From contig CAVUUF010000015.1 of the NCBI GenBank assembly GCA_963744575.1, positions 73,712 through 137,711 of the forward strand: a DNA stretch of 64,000 nt, read 5' to 3'. Below, in pieces: positions 27,448 to 35,356 of the stretch. The notes under the pieces were generated by a model, which saw only the letters and a list, made by a program, of their open reading frames with translations, had not been told where the DNA came from and did not search any database. Position 1 is the first letter of the stretch, and every line of letters starts with the position of its first letter. The DNA comes from Palsa-504 sp963744575 (GTDB lineage Bacteria; Actinomycetota; Actinomycetes; Streptosporangiales; Streptosporangiaceae). A program made the position numbers and the translations under genes.

Positions 27448-28502
27448 CGGCTGCCGCCTTGCGGGTCGGCCTGCGTGCCGCCTCGCGGGCCGCTGCCGGG
27501 GCGCTGGCGCAGCGTGAGCAGGTCATCGGCTAGTTCCGGGAGGCCGAGGTCCTGGGCGTCGATGACGGCGATCGCCCCGGGCGGGAAGGAGCCGGCACCG
27601 TGGCAGGCGCCGGCCACCGCGCCGGCCATCGCGGCGATCGTGTCGCAGTCGCCGCCGAGCGAGGCCGCCAGCAGGCACGCCCGCCACGGGTCGCCGGGCA
27701 CCGCGGCCAGCACCGCGAACGCGGCTGGCACCGACTCCTGGGTGGCCAGGCTGGTACCGACCAGGGAATAGATGAGCTCGGTGGCTTCGGCCTCGTCCCG
27801 GCCCGAGACCAGGCCGACGGCCCATTCGATGCGGGCCGCCACGTCCGCGCCCGCCACCCAGTGGCCGCGGCCAGCCGCGATCCGCGCCGACCGGATGGCC
27901 AGCGCGGTGGCGTCGGCGCTCCCGGCGCCCGAGACGCCCACACTCACCGCGGCGGCCACGGCCGCCGCGCCGGCCAGCGCGATCCCGGTGTTGTGCGTAA
28001 CCCGGCTGGCCATCACTACCTGGTCGACCAACGTCGACAGCTGCACCTCGGGAAAGGCGATGCCGACCGGAGCGATGCGCATGGCGGCGCCGTTGGTGGC
28101 GCCAGTGGCACCGGCTTCTTCCGGCGGGGTACCGGCCGCCACGGCGGCGACGGCGCTCTTGGTGGAGGGGCCGAGCAGGTCGAGGGAGCCGCGTTCGGCC
28201 ATATCGCGCTCCCAGCGGATCAGGGCTCCGGCCAGGTCGTTCGGTTCAATGGTTCCCTGCCCCTCGACCAGCAGTTTGCCGAGCAGGACCGCCTGCTCGG
28301 TGTCGTCCGTGACCGTGCCCGCGGGCATGCCCGCGGCGATGGGATGGCCGGGCGGGGCGGGCTCGAAGCCGGTCAGCAGGTCGCCCCAGCGAGCGCGGAT
28401 CTGCTGGCGGGAGAGCATCTGCGTGGGCATGCCGAGCGCGTCGCCTATCGCGAGGCCGTACAGGGCTCCCCGGGCGCGCGCAGTTGCGCTCTCCATGCTC
28501 AC
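27444..28502 (-). CDS. ADP-ribosylglycohydrolase (DraG/ARH) family protein
   Basis: A 352-residue all-alpha hydrolase. The metal-binding motifs of the family are present: GLAIGDALGMPTQ near the start, TVTDDTEQAVLLGKLL, and the late GGDCDTIAAMAGAVAGACHG. These supply the Asp/Thr ligands of the magnesium pair. The family removes ADP-ribose from proteins or small molecules, or cleaves related ribosides. It is the first gene of a two-gene unit with PfkB, which argues for metabolic salvage rather than protein de-modification. The repeat at 28568-28625 lies in its upstream region. Confidence 0.88.
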   Translation of the reverse strand: MSMESATARARGALYGLAIGDALGMPTQMLSRQQIRARWGDLLTGFEPAPPGHPIAAGMPAGTVTDDTEQAVLLGKLLVEGQGTIEPNDLAGALIRWERDMAERGSLDLLGPSTKSAVAAVAAGTPPEEAGATGATNGAAMRIAPVGIAFPEVQLSTLVDQVVMASRVTHNTGIALAGAAAVAAAVSVGVSGAGSADATALAIRSARIAAGRGHWVAGADVAARIEWAVGLVSGRDEAEATELIYSLVGTSLATQESVPAAFAVLAAVPGDPWRACLLAASLGGDCDTIAAMAGAVAGACHGAGSFPPGAIAVIDAQDLGLPELADDLLTLRQRPGSGPRGGTQADPQGGSR

Positions 28503-28567
28503 GAAGACTTTTCTACCGCAGGAAGGCGCCCCGTTCTCCGTCCGCGGCCCTCAGGGCCTGGGTCTAA

Positions 28568-28625
28568 CAGCATGGATGTGGCAGCGATGTCGCTGGAGCA
28601 GCATGGATGTGGCAGCGATGTCGCT
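28568..28625. repeat. 31-bp-period repeat, intergenic (copy 2)
   Basis: Two units with a 31-bp period, each beginning CAGCATGGATGTGGCAGCGA. They align with the reverse complement of the repeat in the cobI-cobM linker (4914-4971) in unit length and most positions. The remainder of 28503-28765 holds no supportable gene. Confidence 0.85.
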
Positions 28626-28765
28626 CCCCGGCGGCGGTGACCCGGATCTGGGTGAAAGTGGTGGGGCTGGCGAGGTGGGTGAGACTAAGGGGTAAAACGG
28701 GATGTGTGAGATCGCTAGGCCCGCGGGATGTGCGGGACTGGCGGGAACGACGTGGCCTGGGGGGC

Positions 28766-29248
28766 CTAGAGGACTTGCTGGCCGTACATTTCGCCTAGCG
28801 GGTCGGCTAGCAGTTCCAGGCGGGCGCCGTCGGGGTCGCGGAAGTACAGGCTGGTGCCGCTTTCCTCGAGGTACTCCAGGCCGGCCGCGGCCAGGTTGTC
28901 GCGCAGGTGAGCCCACTTCTCCGGGGCGACCGAGATCGCGATGTGATGCAGGCCGCCGAGGACTTCGGCGTACGGACCGAGGTCCAGGCCGGGGAAGTCG
29001 AAGAAGGCCAGCAGGTTGCCGTTACCCACGTCGAAGAAGAAGTGATTGGACCCCTGGTAGTCCCGGTTCTCGATGATCTCGGTCAGCGGGAACTCCAGGA
29101 TGCCCTGGTAAAACCGGATCGTACGCTCCACGTCGGAGCTAAGCAGCGCGGTGTGATGGATGCCGCGCGCGCTGCTCTGCGGCCGTTCGGCCTTGACGTA
29201 CTCGGCTGTCAGCCGGGCGCGCTCCGCCTCGATAGCGGCGAGATCCAT
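28766..29248 (-). CDS. VOC-superfamily (glyoxalase/dioxygenase-like) protein
   Basis: A 160-residue vicinal-oxygen-chelate protein with a helical N-terminal extension, then GIHHTALLSSDVERTIRFYQGILEFPLTE, FFFDVGNGNLLAFFDFPG, GGLHHIAISV and YFRDPDGARLELL. The paired beta-alpha-beta-beta-beta modules and metal-ligand His/Glu positions (HHTAL, HHIAI, RLELL) fit the family. The GAGGGAG Shine-Dalgarno sits 8 bp before the ATG. It follows cobQ on the same strand, but no B12 link is evident. Substrate unknown. Confidence 0.85.
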   Translation of the reverse strand: MDLAAIEAERARLTAEYVKAERPQSSARGIHHTALLSSDVERTIRFYQGILEFPLTEIIENRDYQGSNHFFFDVGNGNLLAFFDFPGLDLGPYAEVLGGLHHIAISVAPEKWAHLRDNLAAAGLEYLEESGTSLYFRDPDGARLELLADPLGEMYGQQVL

Positions 29249-29260
29249 GGCCCACTCCCT

Positions 29261-29332
29261 CTAGATCCGGAAGAACGAGTTCAGGAACCTGTCGGCCACC
29301 GCGCGATCCCCGCGGATGGTGCCCGCGTTCAC
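29261..29332 (-). CDS. Possible 23-residue ORF between cobQ and the VOC gene
   Basis: A GTG-started frame with a GGGGG stretch just upstream encodes VNAGTIRGDRAVADRFLNSFF and two more residues before a TAG. It fills most of the 92-bp gap between the cobQ stop and the VOC gene. It could be a genuine small peptide, a remnant, or chance. No family is recognised. Confidence 0.25.
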   Translation of the reverse strand: MNAGTIRGDRAVADRFLNSFFRI

Positions 29333-29340
29333 CCCCGACC

Positions 29341-30876
29341 CTACCGATCACGGTCCAGTGATGCGACCAGCGCGGGCAGGCCCGGCGGCGGGCCGTCCTG
29401 GATGAGCCGGCCCAGCGCGGCGGTGTCGAGGTGGCCGGCCACCAGGTCGCCGAGCAGGTCGAGCCGCGCCTCCCGCACGGCGGCGAAGCCGGTGCCGGGC
29501 GCGGGCGTGAAGTCCCGGCCGGCCAGCACCGCCACCTCGGCCAGGAACGCCCGCCGGAACTGGTCGTTCTCCAGCGCGCCGTGCCAGCTGGTGCCCCACA
29601 CGGCGCCACGGCGGCAGCCATCGAGGAACGGCTCGGAGCCCGCCGGATTGGTGATCTCGGCGACGCCATGATGGATCTCATAGCCGGCCACGGGTGCGCC
29701 CAGCGCGTGGCCGCGCGGGCGGGCGAGCACCTTCGGCGCGCCGAACCTGATCCGCACCGGGAGCAGCCCGAGCCCGTCGACCAGGCCGCGGCGCGACTCC
29801 ACCGGGTCGTCGATCCGGTCGGCCAGCATCTGGTAACCGCCGCAGATGCCGAGCACCGGCCGGCCGGCCCGGGCTCGCTCGGCGACCACGCCGGCCAGCC
29901 CGCGGTCCCGCAGCCAGGCCAGGTCGGCGACGGTGGCCCGGGAGCCGGGCAGCACCACCAGATCCGCGTCGGCCAGGTCGGCCGGGCTGGTGGCGAAGCG
30001 CACCAGCACACCGGGTTCGGCCGACAGGGCGTCGAGGTCGGTGAAGTTGCTGATCCGCGGCAGCCGGACCACCGCCACCCGGAGAAAATCTCTAATACCG
30101 AACGAGGATGGCGGTATGCCACGGTCGACAGCAGTCGAGTGGTTGTTGGCGGGGAGCCCCAGGGAGTCCTCGGCGTCGAGCCAGAGGCCTTCCTGCCAGG
30201 GCAGGACGCCGTAGACGGGGCGGCTGGTGCGGTGGCGGAGCATGGCCAGCCCGGGGTCGAGCAGTTCCGGCGCGCCGCGGAACTTGTTGATCACGAAGCC
30301 GGAGACGAGGGCCTGGTCCTCGGGGGCCAGCAGGGCGAGCGTGCCGTACATGGCGGCGAACACCCCGCCGCGGTCAATGTCGCCGACCACGATGACCGGC
30401 AGGCGGGCCGCCCGGGCCAGGCCCATGTTGGCCACGTCGGTGTCGCGCAGGTTGATCTCGGCCGGGCTGCCCGCGCCCTCGCAGATGACCACGTCGTAGG
30501 CGTCGCGCAGCCGGGCCAGGCTGTCCAGTGCGACCTGCCGCAGCCGCGGCGCGTGGGCGCGGTAGCCCACCGCGTCGGCTTCGGCTTCGGGATGGCCGAG
30601 CACGACGACCTGGCTGCGGCGGTCGCTGCCCGGCTTGAGCAGCACCGGGTTCATGTCGGCGGCCGGCTCGATGCCCGCCGCGGCCGCCTGCATGGCCTGG
30701 GCCCGGCCGATCTCGGCGCCGTCCAGCGTCACGAACGAGTTCAGCGACATGTTCTGCGCCTTGAACGGCGCCACCCGCACGCCCTGCCGGGCGAGCCACC
30801 GGCACAGCCCGGCAACCAGCACGCTCTTGCCCGCATCCGAATTAGTCCCGGCGACCAGCAGCGTCCCTCGCACCAA
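29341..30876 (-). CDS. cobQ: Cobyric acid synthase
   Basis: A 511-residue CobQ/CbiP amidotransferase that amidates positions b, d, e and g of adenosylcobyrinic acid a,c-diamide using glutamine and ATP. Its P-loop-like LVAGTNSDAGKSVLVAG opens the protein, then FKAQNMSLNS, DIDRGGVFA, and a class I glutaminase domain with LGICGGYQML (nucleophile Cys) and a late YEIHHG. Length is typical. It is separate from the main cob operon and is transcribed away from the small membrane-protein gene at 30957. Confidence 0.95.
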   Translation of the reverse strand: MVRGTLLVAGTNSDAGKSVLVAGLCRWLARQGVRVAPFKAQNMSLNSFVTLDGAEIGRAQAMQAAAAGIEPAADMNPVLLKPGSDRRSQVVVLGHPEAEADAVGYRAHAPRLRQVALDSLARLRDAYDVVICEGAGSPAEINLRDTDVANMGLARAARLPVIVVGDIDRGGVFAAMYGTLALLAPEDQALVSGFVINKFRGAPELLDPGLAMLRHRTSRPVYGVLPWQEGLWLDAEDSLGLPANNHSTAVDRGIPPSSFGIRDFLRVAVVRLPRISNFTDLDALSAEPGVLVRFATSPADLADADLVVLPGSRATVADLAWLRDRGLAGVVAERARAGRPVLGICGGYQMLADRIDDPVESRRGLVDGLGLLPVRIRFGAPKVLARPRGHALGAPVAGYEIHHGVAEITNPAGSEPFLDGCRRGAVWGTSWHGALENDQFRRAFLAEVAVLAGRDFTPAPGTGFAAVREARLDLLGDLVAGHLDTAALGRLIQDGPPPGLPALVASLDRDR

Positions 30877-30956
30877 TGCAGGTTATCCGGATGTTTGACA
30901 ATTCCCCGGAGGGTACTTGTATGGCCAGTCAGGCTTAGAAGGAGAGGAGTCCTGAA

Positions 30957-31094
30957 ATGTTGCTTCTACTACTGGCCCTGCTGGTCGTCCTAGCCCTGTT
31001 CGGCGCCGGGTTCGCCCTGCACGTGCTGTGGTGGGTCGCCATCGTGGCGCTGATCGTCTGGGTGGTCGGCTTCTTCATGAACCGCCGCCGGTAA
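30957..31094 (+). CDS. Small hydrophobic membrane protein (45 residues)
   Basis: A 45-residue protein almost entirely hydrophobic: MLLLLLALLVVLALFGAGF then a second hydrophobic segment and an MNRRR end. Its AAGGAGAGGAG Shine-Dalgarno lies 6 bp before the ATG. This matches the short two-helix lmo0937/DUF5670-like membrane proteins common in actinobacteria. Its last 20 bp overlap the 3' end of cbiB, transcribed from the other strand. Function is unknown; family members are often stress-inducible. Confidence 0.75.
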   Translation: MLLLLLALLVVLALFGAGFALHVLWWVAIVALIVWVVGFFMNRRR

Positions 31095-32031
31095 GCCCGG
31101 CCAGCAACGCGGCCAGGGCGGTCGCGGACACGGTGACCGCCCGGGACAAGACGACCGCGCGGCGGATGTCGTCAGGCTCCGGGACGCGCCCAGCCCCCAG
31201 GTCAGGGCGCGTCTCGGTAATGCCGCCGTAGACGTTCGTCCCGCCGAGGCGCACGTCTAGCGCGGCCGCGAAGGCCGCCTCGCACCGGCCCGCGTTCGGG
31301 CTCGGATGGCGGCCGCCGTCGCGGCGTACCACGCGCAGGACATCAACGGGGTTGGCTCTGGTCAGCAGCGGGGCGCAGGCCGCGGTCAGCGCGGCGGTGA
31401 CCCGGGCCGGAATCCAGTTGGCCGCGTCGTCGAGCCGGGCCGAGGCCCAGCCGAACCTTTCGTACCGGGCCGAATGGTTGCCCACCATCGCGTCGAGCGT
31501 GTTGACCGCGCGGTAGGCCACCAGCCCGGGGACCCCGGCGACGGCTCCCCACAGCAGCGGCGCCACCACGGCGTCTGAGGTGTTCTCCGCCACCGACTCG
31601 ATCACCGCGCGGGTGATCTCGGCGGCGTCCAGGTTCTCCGGATCGCGGCCGCACAGGCTCGGCAGCACGTCCCGGGCTGAGGCGAGGTCGTGACGGCCGA
31701 GCGAGAACCGGGCCCGTTCGGCCTCACGATGGAGCGAACGGGCGCCGGTGACGGCCCACACCGCGAGCGCCGCCGCGGCCGCCTGCCACGGCGGCCGACC
31801 CCGGGTGCGGCGGCGCAGGAGTACGGCGGGGGCGGCGACGGCCAGCACGCAGGCGGCCGTGTGCGCGGTGCCGCGGCGGCGGCTGTCGGCGTAATCGCGG
31901 GCCTCGAGCGTGGCGGCGCCCCGGCCGAACGCGGCCACCGGATGACCGCGGCGCGGGTCGCCGAACAGCGCGTCAAGCGCCACGCCGGCGACGAGCCCGG
32001 CCGCCAGCGGCCAGGGCGATGATCTGGGCAC
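31075..32031 (-). CDS. cbiB: Adenosylcobinamide-phosphate synthase
   Basis: A 318-residue CbiB/CobD membrane enzyme that attaches the aminopropanol arm to adenosylcobyric acid. The signature motifs are LDALFGDPRRGHPVAAFGR near the start, ESVAENTSDAVVAPLLWGAVAGVPG, YRAVNTLDAMVGNHSARYERFGW, SPNAGRCEAAFAAALDVRLGG and NVYGG. Several hydrophobic helices are consistent with the inner membrane. It lies next to cobQ, whose product is its substrate. Length is normal. Confidence 0.94.
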   Translation of the reverse strand: MPRSSPWPLAAGLVAGVALDALFGDPRRGHPVAAFGRGAATLEARDYADSRRRGTAHTAACVLAVAAPAVLLRRRTRGRPPWQAAAAALAVWAVTGARSLHREAERARFSLGRHDLASARDVLPSLCGRDPENLDAAEITRAVIESVAENTSDAVVAPLLWGAVAGVPGLVAYRAVNTLDAMVGNHSARYERFGWASARLDDAANWIPARVTAALTAACAPLLTRANPVDVLRVVRRDGGRHPSPNAGRCEAAFAAALDVRLGGTNVYGGITETRPDLGAGRVPEPDDIRRAVVLSRAVTVSATALAALLAGLTGGGS

Positions 32032-32230
32032 CCGGCTATTGTGCCGCGGCCAGTTATTCCTCGCCGATGTCGGCCAGGCTCTGGCGCCGTTCGGTGATCA
32101 TGTGCTGCGATTCCATCCGGTAGCGCCAGGGACCCGCCAGTGTGGGACGGCGGGAGTAGGACCAAGGGTGTAGGCGAGGTGGGGCGGGCGGCCGATGCGG
32201 TGCGGCGGCGGCGCGGGCAGGCTCTCTTAT

Positions 32231-32932
32231 ATGAGTGCGACATATGCGGAGCTGCCCCGGCTGATCACGCTGATGACCGGGGACGAGAAGCACGGGCCGA
32301 GCGCGACGTCGACGCTCGACGTGCTCTGGGTCCTGTACGACCAGGTGCTTCGGGTGTCGCCGGATACCGTCGACGACCCGGATCGCGACCGGTTCCTGCT
32401 GTCCAAGGGGCACGGTCCGGCCGCGTACTACGCCGTGCTGGCGGCCAAGGGGTTCATTCCCGAGTCGTGGCTGGCGGACTTCGGTTCGGCCTCGTCGCCG
32501 CTCGGGTACCACCCGGACCGCTCGCTGGTGCCCGGCGTCGAGATCGCCAGCGGGTCGCTGGGGCACGGGCTGCCGCTCGGCGTCGGGCTGGCGCACGGGT
32601 TGCTGGCCCGCGGGCTTTCCGGGCTTTCCGGGCCGCGGGTGTACGTGCTGGTCGGGGACGCGGAGCTGGACGAGGGCAGCAACAACGAGGCCATCGTGTA
32701 TGCCGGCGCGGCCGGGCTGCCCAACCTCACCGTGGTCGCGGTGGACAACCAGTCCTCGTTCTACGGCTGGAATCCGGGCGGGATCGAGGCGCACTTCACG
32801 GTCGCTGGCTGGTCGGCTGTTCGTGTTTCCGGACGGGACCATGCCGCGCTGGCCTCGGCGTTCCGGGTTACGGCGGCTTCCGGTTTCGCGGGCCCGCAGC
32901 TCATCGTGGCGACGGTGGAGAGGAACGGGTGA
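32231..32932 (+). CDS. Transketolase, N-terminal (thiamine diphosphate) subunit
   Basis: A 233-residue thiamine-diphosphate-binding half of a split transketolase. Motifs: FLLSKGHGPAAYYAVLA, GSLGHGLPLGVGLAHG and the ThDP-binding VLVGDAELDEGSNNEA. The N-terminal helices contain the usual TGDEKHGPSAT-like region. The ATG at 32231 is chosen since sequence with family features starts there. Its TGA is followed without a gap by the GTG of the C-terminal subunit gene, so the two are co-translated. The enzyme moves two-carbon units between sugar phosphates; split forms may serve specialised pathways. The long antisense frame here is a shadow. Confidence 0.9.
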   Translation: MSATYAELPRLITLMTGDEKHGPSATSTLDVLWVLYDQVLRVSPDTVDDPDRDRFLLSKGHGPAAYYAVLAAKGFIPESWLADFGSASSPLGYHPDRSLVPGVEIASGSLGHGLPLGVGLAHGLLARGLSGLSGPRVYVLVGDAELDEGSNNEAIVYAGAAGLPNLTVVAVDNQSSFYGWNPGGIEAHFTVAGWSAVRVSGRDHAALASAFRVTAASGFAGPQLIVATVERNG

Positions 32933-33838
32933 GTGGCGGTGACCGGTATGCGTGAGGTGTTCGCCGATACGGCGACGGTGTTGCTCGACGAGGACCCGCT
33001 GGCCGCCGTGGTGCTGGCGGAGATCTCGGCTGACCTGTTCGGCAAGGCCGCGGCCAGGCACCCGGACCGGGTGCTCAACGTGGGCATCAGGGAGCAGCTG
33101 ATGGTCAGCGTGAGCGGCGGGCTGGCGCTGGCCGGGATGCGACCGGTCGTGCACACCTACGCGCCGTTCCTGGTCGAGCGGGCCTTCGAGCAGGTCAAGC
33201 TGGACCTGGCGCACCAGGGCGCTCATGCCGTGCTGGTCAGCATCGGGGCGTCGTACGACGCGGCCCGCGCCGGGCGGACGCACCAGGCGCCGGAGGACGT
33301 GGCCTTGATGGACAGCGTCCCGGGGTTCTCGGTGGCCGTGCCCGGCCACCCGGCCGAGGTACCCGGGCTGCTGCGCGGGGCGGTCGGCACGCTGGATGCT
33401 GGCTCTACCTATCTGCGGCTGTCCACGGAGGCCAACCGGGAGGCGCGGCCGGTGTGGCCGGGGCTGCAGGTGGTGCGTTCGGGGCGGCGGGCAGTGGTAG
33501 TGGCCGTGGGGCCAATGTTGTCCCCGGTTTTGGACGCCGTGGGTGATTTGGACGTGACCCTGGCGTACGCGACCACGGTGCGGCCGTTCGACGCTTCTGG
33601 GCTGCGCGAGCTGGAGGCTTCGTCGGGCGCCGTGGTGCTGGTCGAGCCGTACCTGGCCGGGACGTCGGCGTTTCCCGCGTCGCAGGCCCTGGCCTCGCGA
33701 CCGCACCGGCTGCTGAGCCTGGGCGTGCAGCGTGGCGAGCTTCGGCGGTACGGGACGCCCGCTGATCACGCGGCGCTGCATGGACTCGACGCGGCCGGGA
33801 TCCGGCGTTCGGTGACCAGGTTCCTGGGCCTGGCTTAG
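32933..33838 (+). CDS. Transketolase, C-terminal (pyrimidine-binding) subunit
   Basis: A 301-residue partner of the preceding gene. It shows the Pyr domain with VLNVGIREQLMVSVSGGLALAG (catalytic Glu in REQ) and PVVHTYAPFLVERAFEQVKLDL, then a transketolase C-terminal domain with VEPYLAGTSAF. Together with the N-terminal subunit it makes a full-length enzyme. The GTG start abuts the upstream stop. The absence of other pentose-phosphate genes nearby leaves the pathway open. Confidence 0.9.
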   Translation: MAVTGMREVFADTATVLLDEDPLAAVVLAEISADLFGKAAARHPDRVLNVGIREQLMVSVSGGLALAGMRPVVHTYAPFLVERAFEQVKLDLAHQGAHAVLVSIGASYDAARAGRTHQAPEDVALMDSVPGFSVAVPGHPAEVPGLLRGAVGTLDAGSTYLRLSTEANREARPVWPGLQVVRSGRRAVVVAVGPMLSPVLDAVGDLDVTLAYATTVRPFDASGLRELEASSGAVVLVEPYLAGTSAFPASQALASRPHRLLSLGVQRGELRRYGTPADHAALHGLDAAGIRRSVTRFLGLA

Positions 33839-34241
33839 CTCGCTTTATCCGGGCGCGCCTTGTGGCCTGCATCCGGGGCGCGCCTCGTGGCCTGCGGCGC
33901 GGGCGGACCCAGGTTGACGGCGCCGTTCATGCGCCTGGCGAGCCGGGGTGTACTCCGCTGGGCGCTGTCCTCGGTGCGGCCTGGCGGGACAACGAGACCC
34001 ATCTGTGACGGCGGCGAGAAATTCGGCTCTGAACTGGACAATCGGGCTGCTGGTGATCAGCCCGCGCACTCGGCGGCACTCGACGGGCGGTACGCCTGAC
34101 GGCAGGTTGAGGTACCCTCTGGCAGTTGGGAGTCCTCGGGTCCGGTGGTTGTCGTTTCCCGAGGTGACGAGGCTCGAAGGCGCGACACACTGCGACCTTC
34201 ACGTGGCCGTGGCGTGATCTTCGCCGGGCACAATTTTTTTG
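33839..34241. other. Gap before the tRNA gene, no gene seen
   Basis: No supportable gene on either strand. It opens with two 20-bp direct copies of GGGCGCGCCTTGTGGCCTGC (33851-33870 and, with one mismatch, 33876-33895), possibly part of a terminator region for the transketolase genes. Confidence 0.6.
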
Positions 34242-34315
34242 GCGCCCGTAGCTCAGCCGGACAGAGCAGCTGCCTTCTAAGCAGCGGGTCGCGGGTTCGA
34301 ATCCTGCCGGGCGCG
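34242..34315 (+). tRNA. tRNA-Arg (anticodon TCT)
   Basis: A 74-nt cloverleaf: acceptor stem GCGCCCG/CGGGCGC, D arm AGCTCAGCCGGACAGAGC, anticodon stem GCTGC/GCAGC around loop CTTCTAA (anticodon TCT), and T arm GCGGGTTCGAATCCTGC. The 3' half is duplicated at 38566-38604 as the far end of an integrated element, so the tRNA is its insertion target and stays intact. Confidence 0.97.
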
Positions 34316-34397
34316 CTAAGCTGATCAGGCAAAACGCAGGTTGGCAAGATCATCTCGTGCCCGTTTGTAGCTAGCTCATGTAGCAATCAGGTCAGAT

Positions 34398-34972
34398 TCA
34401 GGCCTGGTCGAAGAGGTTATGTAGCCGCGTAAGCGCGTCGAGCTGGGCTTCGTCGTCGGTGTGGGTGTAGACCTCCAGCGCGACAGCCAGGCGCGAGTGG
34501 CCAAGGATAATCTGAGCGTCACGAGCTGGTACACCCAGCGCCTTGAGCAGCGAGGCGACGGTATGCCGCAGGTGATGAACCTTGATCACACGAAGATGGT
34601 TAGCCTCGCAGATCCGGCGGAACGACCGGACGAGATTCCGCGGTTCGATCGGCCGTCCCGTCCGGGTAAGGAACACAAGATCGGTGTCCGGCCAGGCTGA
34701 ACCCATGGCAGCCCGGTATCGTGCCTGTATCACGCTCTGAGCCTCCAATGCCTGCCGGGCCAACTTAAGCAAGGGAAGCTTCCGGTGACCAGCACGGGTC
34801 TTGACCGGCCCGATATGCATCTCGCCGCCTACTCGCTGGACTTGCTGTTCGACATGGACGGTTCCGGCATCGAAGTCGATGTCTTGCCAGCGGAGCCCGA
34901 GGACTTCACCACGGCGCAGCCCATAGAGAACGAGGAGGACGAACGCGGCGTGAAGTGGATCAGGCTCGGAAA
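34398..34972 (-). pseudogene. Tyrosine integrase, 5'-truncated
   Basis: The catalytic domain of a phage-type tyrosine recombinase remains: GLRRGEVLGLRW (first catalytic Arg), the beta-hairpin KTRAGHRKLPL, HHLRHTVASLL (HxxR), LGHS and VYTH with the nucleophile Tyr. The core-binding N-terminal domain is missing. The open frame runs on to 35066, but those residues lie antisense to the TPR-regulator remnant and are not integrase sequence. It reads toward the tRNA, the normal orientation for an int gene beside attL. The truncation probably inactivates it. Confidence 0.85.
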
Positions 34973-35010
34973 CGGCTCGCGAGCCAGAGCGCCGAGCCGC
35001 TCTCTTTATT

Positions 35011-35312
35011 GGCGCCAAGTTTGCCGAATTCTGCGGCTGGCTATGCCAGGATTCCGGCGACAGCAACGCTGCTCTCTACTGGACTAACCAAGCGCTTGAT
35101 TATGCGCACGAACTCGATGACCCTGAACTGCTGGCCTACGTCCTAACACGGAAAAGCAACATCGTTACCGAGGCTGGCAGCCCCGCTCACGGCCTGGGCC
35201 TTGCCAACGCGGCGCTCAACATTTCCGGAAACATCGCACCTATCGTACGCGCAGTATCACTTCGCCATAGGGCCAGAGCACACAGCCTCTTTGGCAGAGA
35301 AAAACGAATTTG
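35011..35312 (+). pseudogene. Fragment of a TPR-containing (XRE/Cro-type) regulator
   Basis: There is no start codon, but the plus-strand frame reads GAKFAEFCGWLCQDSGDSNA, then ALYWTNQALDYAHELDDPEL, LAYVLTRKSNIVTEAGSP and further. This is the TPR-repeat pattern of the C-terminal part of actinomycete XRE-family regulators. It decays into a stop (TGA 35310-35312), and no helix-turn-helix part is present. It abuts the truncated integrase, so one rearrangement may have damaged both. Confidence 0.6.
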
Positions 35313-35356
35313 AACGCGACACCAGCGAGGCCCTGGCGTACGCTGCCAACACGCCC

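Noticed and set aside
32054..32230. Possible short minus-strand gene ending in MITERRQSLADIGEE
   Set aside because: Looks somewhat coding-like, but no start with a ribosome site and no family could be supported.
32054..33781. 575-residue minus-strand open frame opposite the transketolase genes
   Set aside because: Antisense shadow of two well-supported transketolase genes in high-GC DNA; composition is Arg/His/Gln-rich with no family motif.
33839..34241. Open frames before the tRNA gene
   Set aside because: Short, Arg/Pro-rich and without ribosome sites or motifs.
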